Positions 1 through 8,102 of a stretch of 48,009 bases of DNA are shown here, in pieces. The notes below the pieces were generated by a model. The model searched no databases. It saw only the letters and a list, made by a program, of their open reading frames with translations, and was not told where the DNA came from. Numbering within the stretch: the first letter of the stretch is position 1; the number at the start of each line of letters is the position of its first letter. The translations under genes and the position numbers were made by a program. Location of the stretch: contig NZ_DAQC01000002.1 in the NCBI RefSeq assembly GCF_002502735.1, positions 1 through 48,009 on the forward strand, read 5' to 3'. The stretch comes from Methanoregula sp. UBA64. Lineage in GTDB: Archaea > Halobacteriota > Methanomicrobia > Methanomicrobiales > Methanospirillaceae.

Positions 1-295
1 CCCAAAACAGGAGTGCAAGGACGTTAATTGTCCGTGCCACGGCACTTTACCGGTGCGCGGCCAGGTGATCACCGGTAAGGTCGTGAGCGACAAGATGATG
101 GGAACGGTCGTGGTTGCCCGGGATTACCTGCACTACGTCCGGAAGTACAACCGGTACGAGAAGCGCATCTCTAAAATCCACGCCCACAACCCCCCCTGCA
201 TCCAGGCAAAAGTCGGGGACCTTGTGAAGATTGCTGAATGCAGACCGCTCTCGAAGAGCACGACGTATGTTGTTGTCGAGGTGGAGCAGCCATGA
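1..295 (+). CDS. rps17: 30S ribosomal protein S17 (uS17), 5'-truncated by the window edge
   Basis: Primary 16S rRNA-binding protein of the small subunit. The reading frame is open from base 2 to the stop at 293-295, so the gene starts outside the window. An in-frame GTG at 53 is internal: the codons before it read Pro-Lys-Gln-Glu-Cys-Lys-Asp-Val-Asn-Cys, which matches the Cys-containing segment usual in archaeal S17, followed by the conserved G-x-V-V-S-D-K-M core and the HNPP segment. The stop overlaps the L14 start (ATGA), as expected for translational coupling in the archaeal ribosomal superoperon. About 97 residues are visible, most of the protein. Confidence 0.95.
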   Translation, partial: PKQECKDVNCPCHGTLPVRGQVITGKVVSDKMMGTVVVARDYLHYVRKYNRYEKRISKIHAHNPPCIQAKVGDLVKIAECRPLSKSTTYVVVEVEQP

Positions 296-690
296 AGGCA
301 AAGCAGTCTAAGACGCCGAGATCGCTTGCAACCGGAACCCGGCTTGCATGCGCAGATAACACCGGTGCAAGGACAGTACAGATCATCTCTGTCTTTGGCT
401 ACCACGGTGTACGGCGCCGCCAGCCCAAACTGGGTCTCGGGGACCTCTGCACGGCCAGTGTCCAGAAGGGCACTCCCGACATGAGGAGGAAACTCGTCCG
501 GGCAGTAGTCATCCGCGCGAAGAAGGAAATGCGCCGCCCCAACGGGCTCCGTGTCTCCTTTGACGACAACGCAGTAGTCGTTGTGGATGAAAAGAACGAA
601 CCCAAAGGAACCGAGATCAAGGGACCGGTCGCCCGTGAAGTGGCAGAACGGTACCCGAAGCTCGGGTCCATGGCGACAATCATTGTGTAA
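292..690 (+). CDS. rpl14: 50S ribosomal protein L14 (uL14)
   Basis: Large-subunit protein that binds 23S rRNA and contacts the small subunit at bridge positions. The protein is 132 residues, the usual archaeal length, and contains the family signature around T-R-L-A-C-A-D-N-T-G-A near residues 16-26 and a C-terminal R-Y-P-K-L-G motif. I chose ATG 292, which overlaps the S17 stop by four bases, over the upstream in-frame ATG at 238, which lies deep inside S17 and would add 18 unrelated residues. L24 follows after 12 bases. Confidence 0.96.
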   Translation: MKAKQSKTPRSLATGTRLACADNTGARTVQIISVFGYHGVRRRQPKLGLGDLCTASVQKGTPDMRRKLVRAVVIRAKKEMRRPNGLRVSFDDNAVVVVDEKNEPKGTEIKGPVAREVAERYPKLGSMATIIV

Positions 691-702
691 GGGGGAAAAC
701 AT

Positions 703-1068
703 ATGGTCAGAGTAATCAGTTCACAGCCGCGCAAACAGAGAAAGGCGCGGTACGATGCACCCGCACACATGAGGTCGAAATTCCTCAACGCGCCGCTCTC
801 GGACGCGCTCAAGGAAAAATATTCCAAGAAGACCCTGCGCGTTGTTAAGGGTGACACCGTTAAGATCACCCGTGGCGACCATGTCGGCGAGGAAGGAGTT
901 GTCGACGGCGTCGACACTACCAACTCAAAACTCATCGTGCACGGTGTCACATCCACGAAGGTTGACGGCACCGAGGTCCCGCGCCCGGTCGATGCATCCA
1001 AGGTGGAGATCACCAAGCTCAAGCTCGATGACAAGCGCCGCGTTGAAAAACTTGGGGGTAAGGAGTAA
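703..1068 (+). CDS. rpl24: 50S ribosomal protein L24 (uL24)
   Basis: Early assembly protein of the large subunit. The 121-residue product has the archaeal/eukaryotic N-terminal extension (Q-P-R-K-Q-R-K-A-R-Y) and a KOW RNA-binding motif at about residues 45-75 (V-V-K-G-D-T-V-K-I-T-R-G then a G-x-E-G core). ATG 703 is preceded by a purine-rich GGGGGAAA element nine or so bases upstream. The stop codon overlaps the S4e start by one base (TAATG). Confidence 0.96.
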   Translation: MVRVISSQPRKQRKARYDAPAHMRSKFLNAPLSDALKEKYSKKTLRVVKGDTVKITRGDHVGEEGVVDGVDTTNSKLIVHGVTSTKVDGTEVPRPVDASKVEITKLKLDDKRRVEKLGGKE

Positions 1069-1793
1069 TGTCAGATCACTTAAAGAGGCTTAACGCGCCC
1101 GACTCCTGGCATATCACGAAGAAGACCACGACGTTCGTGGCAAAGACTGCACCCGGCCCGCACAATGCTAACGCGATGCCGGTCGCAGTCTGGCTCCGTG
1201 ACCAGCAGGGCCTTGCCCGCACCATGAAGGAAGTCAAGCAGATCCTCAAGCAGAAGGATGTTGTCATCAACGGCAAACCCTGCCGCGACCCCAAGATGGG
1301 GATCGGCATCTTCGATGTCATCGCCCTTCCCCGGGTCGGCAAGTACTTCAGGATCCTCCGGGACCTCAAGGGCCGGCACAAGACGGTCGAGATCGATGCA
1401 GAGGCAGCCCAGAAGCGCCTGTGCAAGATCGAGAACAAGACGGTTGTTTCCGGCGGCAAGGTTCAGCTCAACCTCAGGTACGGCGCAAACATCCTTGCCG
1501 ACAACACCTACAAGTCCAACGATTCGATCGTTATCTCGCTCAAACCCGAGGACCGGTTTAAGATCCTCGAGCACTTCCCGTTCGCGACAGGCAACATGGC
1601 GACGATCATCGGCGGCAAGCACTCCGGCAAGGTTGCCCGTATTGTCGAGATCATCAATACGCCGGGCAGCGTCCCGAACAAGGTTATCCTTGAAGACGAG
1701 AAGACCAAGGAGCGTTTCGACACGATCACGCCCTATATCTACATGGTCGGAAAGGAAACCGTCTCAAAGACCAGCTGGGGGCTTGAACAGTGA
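1068..1793 (+). CDS. rps4e: 30S ribosomal protein S4e (eS4)
   Basis: Archaeal/eukaryotic small-subunit protein with no bacterial orthologue. The 241 residues show the usual order: a short basic N terminus (S-D-H-L-K-R-L-N-A-P), an S4 RNA-binding domain at about 40-100, the central S4e domain, and a C-terminal KOW-like segment near 175-200 (G-N-M-A-T-I-I-G-G-K-H-S-G). ATG 1068 sits on the L24 stop. The downstream end overlaps the L5 start (GTGA). Confidence 0.96.
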   Translation: MSDHLKRLNAPDSWHITKKTTTFVAKTAPGPHNANAMPVAVWLRDQQGLARTMKEVKQILKQKDVVINGKPCRDPKMGIGIFDVIALPRVGKYFRILRDLKGRHKTVEIDAEAAQKRLCKIENKTVVSGGKVQLNLRYGANILADNTYKSNDSIVISLKPEDRFKILEHFPFATGNMATIIGGKHSGKVARIVEIINTPGSVPNKVILEDEKTKERFDTITPYIYMVGKETVSKTSWGLEQ

Positions 1794-2296
1794 CCGCAAT
1801 GCGTAATGTCCACATCGACAAAGTTGTCGTCCACATGGGTGTCGGCGAGAGCGGTGAAAGGCTCGTCAAGGCCGAGAATATCATGAAGACGATCACCAAG
1901 CAGACCCCGATCCGCACCATCGCGAAGATGACGCAGCCGGCGTTCTCCATCAGGAAGGGCGCTCCGATCGGGTGCAAGGTCACGCTCCGCGGCCAGCCGG
2001 CCGAGGACTTCTTAAAGACGGCCTTAACTATCGTCAACAAGACGGTCTTTGAGAGCCAGTTCGACAAGAGCGGGAACTTCTCGTTTGGTATCGAGGAGCA
2101 CACCGACTTCCCCGGCATGTCCTACGACCCGCAGATCGGTATCTTCGGGATGGATGTCAATGTCGTGCTGGAAAGGAACGGCATCAGGATCACCCGCCGG
2201 AGAATGCAGCAGAAGAAGCTGCCCGAGAAACAGCGCGTGAAAAAGGAAGATGCAATCGCGTTCCTCAAGGAGGAATACTCGGCGGAGGTGCGCTAA
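1790..2296 (+). CDS. rpl5: 50S ribosomal protein L5 (uL5)
   Basis: Binds 5S rRNA and contacts the P-site tRNA region. The 168-residue length and the motifs (V-H-M-G-V-G-E-S-G near residue 15; the D-F-P-G / G-I-F-G-M-D segment near 110-125) fit archaeal L5. The GTG at 1790 overlaps the S4e stop by four bases and is the likely coupled start. The ATG at 1799, three codons in, cannot be excluded from sequence alone. S14 begins immediately after the stop. Confidence 0.95.
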   Translation: MTAMRNVHIDKVVVHMGVGESGERLVKAENIMKTITKQTPIRTIAKMTQPAFSIRKGAPIGCKVTLRGQPAEDFLKTALTIVNKTVFESQFDKSGNFSFGIEEHTDFPGMSYDPQIGIFGMDVNVVLERNGIRITRRRMQQKKLPEKQRVKKEDAIAFLKEEYSAEVR

Positions 2297-2452
2297 ATGG
2301 GTGGCGAAAGGAAGAAGATCTACGGTCGCGGTGCGAACGAGTGCAAGATGTGCGGGCGCAAGCAGGGGCTTGTCCGCCGGTACCACATCATGTTCTGCCG
2401 TCAGTGCTTCCGTGAGTGGGCACAGAAGATGGGCTTTAAGAAGATGAACTAA
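2297..2452 (+). CDS. rps14: 30S ribosomal protein S14 type Z (uS14), zinc-binding
   Basis: A 51-residue gene that starts on the base after the L5 stop. It is the short, zinc-binding form of S14: cysteines at residues 16, 19, 34 and 37 make the C-x2-C...C-x2-C zinc ribbon, and the C terminus G-F-K-K-M-N is typical of archaeal S14. It belongs between L5 and S8, the universal order in the spc-type operon. The 3' end is followed by GGGAGTGA, which serves as the S8 ribosome-binding site. Confidence 0.95.
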   Translation: MGGERKKIYGRGANECKMCGRKQGLVRRYHIMFCRQCFREWAQKMGFKKMN

Positions 2453-2465
2453 GGGAGTGAGCAAG

Positions 2466-2858
2466 ATGACACGATTAAACACCATCGCAGACGGGATGAG
2501 TGCGTTAAAGAACGCAGGCGACACCGGTAAATCCGAGGTTACCATTGAACCCGCAAGCAAGCTCCTCGGCGCAATGCTGCGCATCATGCAGGAAGCCGGC
2601 TACATCTCCGGTTTCGAGTTCATCGAGGACGGCCGCGGCGGCCAGCTCAAGGTGCACCTCACCGGCAAGATCAACAAATGCGGCGCTATCTGCCCGCGTT
2701 TCTCGGTCCAGCTGGATGAGATGGAATTCTGGGAGAAGCAGTACCTGCCCGGCAAGAACTTCGGGCTCATGATCCTTTCGACCTCGCGCGGCGTTATGTC
2801 GCACATGCAGGCACGTCAGGAAGGCATCGGCGGCGAACTGCTCGGGTATGTCTACTAA
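2466..2858 (+). CDS. rps8: 30S ribosomal protein S8 (uS8)
   Basis: Primary 16S rRNA-binding protein that organises the central domain. ATG 2466 gives 130 residues, starting M-T-R-L-N-T-I-A-D. It has GGAG at 2454-2457, eight bases upstream, so I prefer it to the in-frame GTG at 2457, which lies inside that ribosome-binding site. The conserved C-terminal signature (S-T-S-R-G-V-M-S-H then E-G-I-G-G-E) is complete. L6 follows after 15 bases. Confidence 0.95.
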   Translation: MTRLNTIADGMSALKNAGDTGKSEVTIEPASKLLGAMLRIMQEAGYISGFEFIEDGRGGQLKVHLTGKINKCGAICPRFSVQLDEMEFWEKQYLPGKNFGLMILSTSRGVMSHMQARQEGIGGELLGYVY

Positions 2859-2873
2859 GGGGAGATGTGAATC

Positions 2874-3398
2874 ATGGCAAGCATAAGAAAAGTCAAGATC
2901 CCCGAGGGCGTCAAAGTCAAGCTCGAGGGATCGCAGCTTACGATTACCGGGTCCAAGGGCACGCTCGTCAGGAGCGTCCGGTTCCCCCAGGTAACCGTTA
3001 CCTGCGACGACAAGGAGATCCACATCTCAACCGAGTCGGACCGTAAGGCTATCACCGCAATGGTGGGCACCTTCGAGGCACATGCAAAGAACATGTGCCG
3101 CGGTGTATCCGAAGGATTCGAATACCGTATGAAAGTGGTATACAGCCACTTCCCGATCCAGCTCAAGCTGCAGGGGAAGCGCCTTGAGATCGCCAATTTC
3201 CTTGGCGAGAAGAAGGCACGGTACGCAGATATCGCCGATGGCGTAACCGCCAAGATCGCAAACGACGAGGTCATCCTGACCGGCATCGACCGCGAACTGG
3301 TGGGGAACACTGCGGCAAACATCGAGCACGCAACCCATATCCGTTACCGGGACCCGCGGGTCTTCCAGGACGGAGTATACATGGTCCACAGGGGCTGA
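2874..3398 (+). CDS. rpl6: 50S ribosomal protein L6 (uL6)
   Basis: Large-subunit protein near the sarcin-ricin loop. The 174 residues hold the two tandem L6 folds; the second ends with I-R-Y-R-D-P-R-V-F-Q-D-G, the archaeal version of the C-terminal motif. ATG 2874 is preceded by GGGGAGATGTGA, a good ribosome-binding site overlapping the S8 3' end. L32e starts eight bases after the stop. Confidence 0.96.
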   Translation: MASIRKVKIPEGVKVKLEGSQLTITGSKGTLVRSVRFPQVTVTCDDKEIHISTESDRKAITAMVGTFEAHAKNMCRGVSEGFEYRMKVVYSHFPIQLKLQGKRLEIANFLGEKKARYADIADGVTAKIANDEVILTGIDRELVGNTAANIEHATHIRYRDPRVFQDGVYMVHRG

Positions 3399-3406
3399 AC
3401 TGATCA

Positions 3407-4132
3407 ATGACAACGGAAACCAAGCGACTGATCCGTGTGCGCACAGAGAAGAGTGCTGTCTTCAAGCGCAGCGGGTTTGGTACAAAACCACAGCTCTCCG
3501 ATTCCTGGAGAAAGCCCCGCGGACAGCACAACAAGCAGCGGGAACAGAAAAAGGCAAAGGGAGCACTGCCCAAGCCGGGATATGGAAGCCCGGTAGCAGT
3601 GCGCGGCATGCACCCCAGCGGGTTCTTTGAAGTGATGGTATTCTCGGAAAAAGATCTCGAGAAACTCGATATAAAGACCCAGGCGATCCGGATATCAGCC
3701 GGCGTCGGCGGGCGCAAGCGCAAGGCCCTTCAGGAAAAGGCAGCAGCGGCCGGCTTTAAGATCCTTAATACGAAGGTCATCAAGGACCTCGTGAAGAAGG
3801 AGAAGCCTGCCGAAGAGAAGAAAGAAGCGGCAAAGGACAAGAAAGAGACGAAGGACGCGAAAAAGGCGGCTCCGGCAAAGAAGGGCGCAGCAAAGGCAGA
3901 AGATGCCAAGAAGAAGGGCGCTGAAGAGAAGAAGCCGGCAGCAAAGTCTGCTTCCAAGTCTGCAAAACCTGCCGCAAAGCAGCCGGTAAAGAAAGAGGAG
4001 AAGGCCGCAGCAAAGCCCAAGGCAAAGGAAGCTGAAAAGGCCCCTGCAAAGAAAGCAGCTCCTGAAAAGAAGCCGGCAGCAGACAAGACCGGTGCAAAGA
4101 AGAAATCGTCCGGGGTGAAGAAGAATGACTGA
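3407..4132 (+). CDS. rpl32e: 50S ribosomal protein L32e (eL32) with a long Lys/Ala-rich C-terminal tail
   Basis: Archaeal/eukaryotic large-subunit protein. Residues 1-128 are a normal L32e domain (W-R-K-P-R-G then the P-x-P-G-Y-G-S-P and R-G-x-H-P-S-G segments). Residues from about 129 to 241 are a low-complexity tail made almost only of Lys, Ala, Glu and Pro, with repeated A-A-P-A-K-K-like units resembling histone H1 or eukaryotic ribosomal tails. The frame stays open without interruption and ends with an eight-base overlap with L19e, so the tail is not a frameshift artefact. Its function is unknown; rRNA or DNA contact is an inference from charge only. Confidence 0.93.
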   Translation: MTTETKRLIRVRTEKSAVFKRSGFGTKPQLSDSWRKPRGQHNKQREQKKAKGALPKPGYGSPVAVRGMHPSGFFEVMVFSEKDLEKLDIKTQAIRISAGVGGRKRKALQEKAAAAGFKILNTKVIKDLVKKEKPAEEKKEAAKDKKETKDAKKAAPAKKGAAKAEDAKKKGAEEKKPAAKSASKSAKPAAKQPVKKEEKAAAKPKAKEAEKAPAKKAAPEKKPAADKTGAKKKSSGVKKND

Positions 4133-4577
4133 TGTAGCCGGCCAGAAACGCCTCGCAGCATCGCTCCTCAAGTGCGGTGTCAACCGCGTCTGGTTCGACC
4201 CCGAGCGTCTCTCCGACATCGAGAACGCCATCTCGCGCGAAGACCTCCGCGGTCTTATCACCGAGGGCGTTATCAAGGCGCACCAGAAGAAGGGCGTCAG
4301 CCGCGGCCGTGCACGCGCGCGCACCGCGCAGCGGTCATACGGTCACCGCAAGGGTGCCGGGAAACGCAAAGGTGCACAGGGTGCAAGAACTCCGAGCAAG
4401 CAGGCATGGATCCAGAAGATCCGCGCCATCAGGAAAGCACTCGTCGCACTCCGCGAAGAAAAGACGATCGACTCCCATCTCTACCGCGTGCTCTACCGCA
4501 AGGCAGCCGGCGGGCAGTTCCGGAGCGTCGCACACATGAAAGCTCAGATGGAGATCATCGCCGGGAGGCTGAAGTAA
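4125..4577 (+). CDS. rpl19e: 50S ribosomal protein L19e (eL19)
   Basis: Archaeal/eukaryotic large-subunit protein that contributes to an intersubunit bridge. The 150 residues show the family pattern: A-A-S-L-L-K-C-G near the N terminus, a strongly basic middle (S-R-G-R-A-R-A then G-x-R-K-G-x-x-x-A), and a helical C-terminal part. ATG 4125 overlaps the L32e stop by eight bases; the spacing of one base to L18 continues the tightly packed operon. Confidence 0.96.
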   Translation: MTDVAGQKRLAASLLKCGVNRVWFDPERLSDIENAISREDLRGLITEGVIKAHQKKGVSRGRARARTAQRSYGHRKGAGKRKGAQGARTPSKQAWIQKIRAIRKALVALREEKTIDSHLYRVLYRKAAGGQFRSVAHMKAQMEIIAGRLK

Positions 4578-4578
4578 C

Positions 4579-5103
4579 ATGGCAACCGGACCACGGTATC
4601 TGGTCGCTTTCCGCAGGCGGAGAGAAGGCAGAACCGATTATTACCAGAGAACCAAACTCGTTGTCGCCGACGCACCCCGTATGGTTGTACGGCGGACAAA
4701 CCGGCATGTTATCGTCCAGCTGGTCACTGCCGAGATGGACGGGGACAAGACCCTTGTATCGGCAAATTCGGCCGAACTGGAAAAGTACGGATACACCGGG
4801 GCAACGGCAAACACCCCCGCAGCATACCTGACCGGCATGCTCTTTGCCGCAAAGGCAAAGAAGGCAGGACAGGACCGTGCAATCCTCGATATCGGCCTTG
4901 CCCGGGCAACTCCCGGGGCACGGGTCTTTGCGGCGCTGAAAGGTGCTGTTGACGCCGGCCTCGAGATCCCGTACGGCGAGAGCATCCTCCCCACCGAGGA
5001 CCGTCTCAAGGGTGAGCATATCGCGGCTTACAACGATAAAGCCAAAGATATCGTCAAGAATGTCGAGCAGGTGGCAGCCGCCATAAAGAAGGAGCTGGTG
5101 TAA
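4579..5103 (+). CDS. rpl18: 50S ribosomal protein L18 (uL18)
   Basis: Binds 5S rRNA together with L5. The 174 residues are the usual archaeal length and start with the conserved F-R-R-R-R-E-G-R-T-D-Y-Y-x-R segment. A G-A-x-V-F-A-A-L-K-G-x-x-D-A-G-L segment near 114-130 is also typical. The start follows the L19e stop after one base, with the GGGAGGCTGAAGT ribosome-binding region inside the 3' end of L19e. Confidence 0.96.
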   Translation: MATGPRYLVAFRRRREGRTDYYQRTKLVVADAPRMVVRRTNRHVIVQLVTAEMDGDKTLVSANSAELEKYGYTGATANTPAAYLTGMLFAAKAKKAGQDRAILDIGLARATPGARVFAALKGAVDAGLEIPYGESILPTEDRLKGEHIAAYNDKAKDIVKNVEQVAAAIKKELV

Positions 5104-5721
5104 ATGGCATACGAAAAGGCAGAATGGCGCCCGGTCACCGGTCTTGGCAAGCAGGTCGCATCAGGAGAGATCAAGAGCATTGATCAGGTCCTCGAGAGCG
5201 GCCGGCCGATCAAGGAACCCGAGATCGTTGATATGTTCCTCCCGGACCTCGAAGACGAGGTCCTTGACATCGCCATGATGCAGAGGATGACCGACTCAGG
5301 CCGCCGGGTCCAGTTCCGTGCCGTCGTTATCGTCGGCAACCGGAACGGGTACATCGGCTTTGGCCAGGGAAAAGATGTCCAGGTCGGCGACGCGATCAAG
5401 AAAGCAATCACAAAAGCAAAGATGAACCTGATCAAGGTGGGCCGCGGGTGCGGCAGCTGGGAATGCGGGTGCAATGTCCTGCACTCTATCCCCCGGGAAG
5501 TCCAGGGAACCGCCGGCAGTGTCCGGGTCACCCTCAAGCCCGCCCCGCAGGGTATCGGCCTTGTCACCGGTGATATCAGCAAGAAAGTGCTCGAACTCGC
5601 CGGGATCAAGGATGCATGGACGTTTGCGCGCGGACAGACCCGCACGACGATTAACTTCGCCAAGGCAACGTTCAACGCATTAAAAGAAACCAACATGATC
5701 CGCACCGGGAGGTCGGAGTAA
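5104..5721 (+). CDS. rps5: 30S ribosomal protein S5 (uS5)
   Basis: Small-subunit protein at the mRNA entry tunnel, involved in accuracy. The 205-residue protein has the N-terminal double-stranded-RNA-binding-like domain (V-V-I-V-G-N-R-N-G-Y-I-G-F-G-Q-G-K near residues 75-91) and the C-terminal domain with the P-A-P-Q-G-I-G-L signature. ATG 5104 directly abuts the L18 stop, and the S5 stop directly abuts the L30 start. Confidence 0.96.
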   Translation: MAYEKAEWRPVTGLGKQVASGEIKSIDQVLESGRPIKEPEIVDMFLPDLEDEVLDIAMMQRMTDSGRRVQFRAVVIVGNRNGYIGFGQGKDVQVGDAIKKAITKAKMNLIKVGRGCGSWECGCNVLHSIPREVQGTAGSVRVTLKPAPQGIGLVTGDISKKVLELAGIKDAWTFARGQTRTTINFAKATFNALKETNMIRTGRSE

Positions 5722-6183
5722 ATGTACGCAGTCGTGCAGGTCCGCGGCGTGGTCAACACGCGCAAGGACATCAAAGACACCTTAAAGATGCTCCGTCTGC
5801 ACCACATCAACCACTGCGTGCTTGTGGCAGACACTCCCGAAAACCTCGGGATGATCCGCAAGGTCAAGGACTATGTCGCGTACGGCGAAGTGGATGCAGC
5901 GACCTTAGAGACCCTGCTTTCGACCCGTGGCCGTGTTATCGGTGACGCACCGTTAACGGACGAGTACATCAAGTCCAACTCGACCTTTGGCAGCATCGTC
6001 GATTTCGCCCAGGCTCTTGCCAAGGGCGAGACCCGGCTGCGCGATATCCCTGGCCTCAAGCCGGTCCTCCGGCTTCACCCGCCACGGAAGGGGTACAAGA
6101 CCACGAAGCGCACGCATGTTCAGGGTGGAGCGCTTGGCTATTATGGTCCGGAGATCAATACTCTCCTCTATAAGATGAGGTGA
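5722..6183 (+). CDS. rpl30: 50S ribosomal protein L30 (uL30), archaeal long form
   Basis: At 153 residues this is the archaeal/eukaryotic L7-like form of L30, about twice the bacterial length. The N-terminal V-Q-V-R-G-x-V-N-T-R-K-x-I-x-D-T-L-x-x-L-R-L motif (residues 6-28) is diagnostic. It is preceded by GGGAGGTCGGAGTAA in the S5 end, giving a strong ribosome-binding site. L15 starts four bases after the stop. Confidence 0.96.
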   Translation: MYAVVQVRGVVNTRKDIKDTLKMLRLHHINHCVLVADTPENLGMIRKVKDYVAYGEVDAATLETLLSTRGRVIGDAPLTDEYIKSNSTFGSIVDFAQALAKGETRLRDIPGLKPVLRLHPPRKGYKTTKRTHVQGGALGYYGPEINTLLYKMR

Positions 6184-6187
6184 AGAG

Positions 6188-6616
6188 ATGCCAACCAACA
6201 AACGTTCAAAATACCGCGGAACGCGGACGTGCGGCGGCGGAACCCACAAGAACCGCCGGGGTGCAGGTAACCGCGGCGGAAGGGGTCGCGCAGGCATCAA
6301 TGCCCACCACTTTGTCAGGTGGTATAAGGAGTTCGGAGGCCCGGTCTTTGGCAAGAACGGGTTCTTCCATAACCCTGCGGTCTCGGTTTCCGCTATGGAT
6401 GTCGGGATTATCGACCAGATCGTACCTTCGCTTCTCGCGCAGGGAATTGCCAAGCAGGAAGGAGACACCATTGTCCTCAACGCTGCCGACCTCGGGATCG
6501 AGAAGATCCTGGGCAGCGGCAGAGTGACAAAGAAACTCTCCATTACCGCAGCGGCATACTCCGAGCAGGCCAAGGCAAAGATCGAGAAGACTGGTGGAAA
6601 GGCGCAGGTTGCCTGA
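6188..6616 (+). CDS. rpl15: 50S ribosomal protein L15 (uL15)
   Basis: Late-assembly large-subunit protein. The 142 residues start with the glycine/arginine-rich extension of archaeal L15 (R-G-T-R-T-C-G-G-G-T-H-K-N-R-R-G-A-G-N-R-G-G) and contain the archaeal F-G-x-x-G-F segment. It is the last ribosomal gene of the run; a short A/T hairpin lies between it and secY. Confidence 0.96.
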   Translation: MPTNKRSKYRGTRTCGGGTHKNRRGAGNRGGRGRAGINAHHFVRWYKEFGGPVFGKNGFFHNPAVSVSAMDVGIIDQIVPSLLAQGIAKQEGDTIVLNAADLGIEKILGSGRVTKKLSITAAAYSEQAKAKIEKTGGKAQVA

Positions 6617-6622
6617 TCCACT

Positions 6623-6638
6623 AAAAAAGTAATTTTTT
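6623..6638 (+). terminator. A6/T6 hairpin between rpl15 and secY, possible attenuator
   Basis: Six A, a four-base loop GTAA and six T form a perfect short inverted repeat ending in a T run, seven bases after the L15 stop. Archaeal termination needs little more than a T tract, so some transcripts may end here and reduce secY expression relative to the ribosomal genes. The secY ribosome-binding site (GGTGAAAT) begins right after it. The attenuator role is inference. Confidence 0.45.
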
Positions 6639-6647
6639 GGTGAAATA

Positions 6648-8081
6648 ATGGGAGACCTGCTGGATCGAATGGAACCCATTCTTGCTGCGATGCCCGCAGT
6701 CAAGAGCCCGGAGGGGCATGTCCACTTCAAAAACAAGCTGTTGTGGACACTGGGAATCTTAGTTCTGTATTTCGCGCTCACGAATATCCCGGTATTCGGA
6801 CTTGCATCCAGTTCACAGGATGTGTTCATGTACTGGCGCGCCCTGCTCGCCGGTGCGAGCGGTTCGATCGTTCACCTCGGTATCGGTCCGATCGTCACGG
6901 CATCCATCGTGCTCCAGCTCCTGAAAGGTGCCGATATCCTCCATATCGATACGAGTGAGGCCCGCGGACAGGTCATATACATGGGTCTCCAGAAGATCCT
7001 CATCATCGTCATGATCCTGATCGAAGCTGCGCCGAACCTCATCGGCGGGTTCATGAAACCCGATCCGGCGATCGCGGCACAGTTCTTCGGTGGCAACCTC
7101 TTTGCCGTCTCTCTGCTGATCTTCATCCAGATCTGTATCGGTGGTATCCTCGTCGTCTTTATGGATGAAGTGGTCACCAAGTGGGGTATCGGTTCCGGTG
7201 TTGGTCTCTTTATCATCGCCGGTATCTCGCAGGCGCTCGTGAACGGGTTCGTCAACTGGTTCCCAGTAAGCGATCCCTACCCGGTCGGGTTCTTCCCGCG
7301 CCTGTTCTCCGTCCTGCTCGATGGCGCCAATTTCATCCAGTACTTTGGCAAGGATCTTCTGGCATTTGCCACGACTATCATCATCTTCCTCATCATCGTA
7401 TACGTGGAATCCACCCGTATCGAGATCCCGCTTGCCCACGCGCAGGTCAGGGGTGCCCGTGCACGGTTCCCGGTAAAACTGATCTACGCCAGTGTCCTGC
7501 CGATGATCCTCGTGCGTGTGCTCCAGGCAAACATCCAGATGATAGGGATGTTTTTGTCCAACATCGGCATCACGATCTTTGGTACCTTTAACGGCCAGAC
7601 ACCGCAGAACGGCCTGATGTACTTCTTAGCGCCTATTAACGGCCCGTCCGACTGGATGTGGTGGACGACCGATCTCGGTCACGCCCCCTGGGAAGTCCTC
7701 TTAAGGATGGGTATCGATGTCACATTCATGGTTGTCGGGGGTGCGATCTTCGCGCTCTTCTGGATCAAGACCGCAGGTCTCGATTCAAAGGATGTCGCCC
7801 GGCAGATCCAGATGTCCGGGATGTCTATTCCCGGGTACCGGAGAAATCCGCAGGTGCTTGAGAAGTACCTGGACCGGTATATCCCCCGTGTCACCATCAT
7901 CGGCGGTGTGTTCATCGGTATCCTGAGTGTGGTCGCAAACCTCTTCGGTGTGATCGGCTCTGTGAGCGGTACGGGGCTGTTACTGACGGTGAGTATCACG
8001 TACCGGTTGTACGAAGAGATAGCCAGTCAGCAGATCATGGAAATGTATCCGTTCATGCGGACATTCTTTGGCAAGGAGTAG
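6648..8081 (+). CDS. secY: Preprotein translocase subunit SecY (Sec61 alpha)
   Basis: Central channel of the Sec protein-conducting pore in the cytoplasmic membrane. The 477-residue protein has ten predicted hydrophobic segments, a plug-region sequence after the first one, the G-I-G-S-G segment near residue 183, and conserved basic cytosolic loops such as R-G-A-R-A-R-F-P-V-K near 269-278. The C-terminal loop G-Y-R-R-N-P near 397 is typical of archaeal SecY. It follows the ribosomal genes, as in nearly all archaea, and precedes adkA. ATG 6648 has GGTGAAATA directly upstream. Confidence 0.97.
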   Translation: MGDLLDRMEPILAAMPAVKSPEGHVHFKNKLLWTLGILVLYFALTNIPVFGLASSSQDVFMYWRALLAGASGSIVHLGIGPIVTASIVLQLLKGADILHIDTSEARGQVIYMGLQKILIIVMILIEAAPNLIGGFMKPDPAIAAQFFGGNLFAVSLLIFIQICIGGILVVFMDEVVTKWGIGSGVGLFIIAGISQALVNGFVNWFPVSDPYPVGFFPRLFSVLLDGANFIQYFGKDLLAFATTIIIFLIIVYVESTRIEIPLAHAQVRGARARFPVKLIYASVLPMILVRVLQANIQMIGMFLSNIGITIFGTFNGQTPQNGLMYFLAPINGPSDWMWWTTDLGHAPWEVLLRMGIDVTFMVVGGAIFALFWIKTAGLDSKDVARQIQMSGMSIPGYRRNPQVLEKYLDRYIPRVTIIGGVFIGILSVVANLFGVIGSVSGTGLLLTVSITYRLYEEIASQQIMEMYPFMRTFFGKE

Positions 8082-8102
8082 TAAACAGGCAAGTGAGAGG
8101 CA

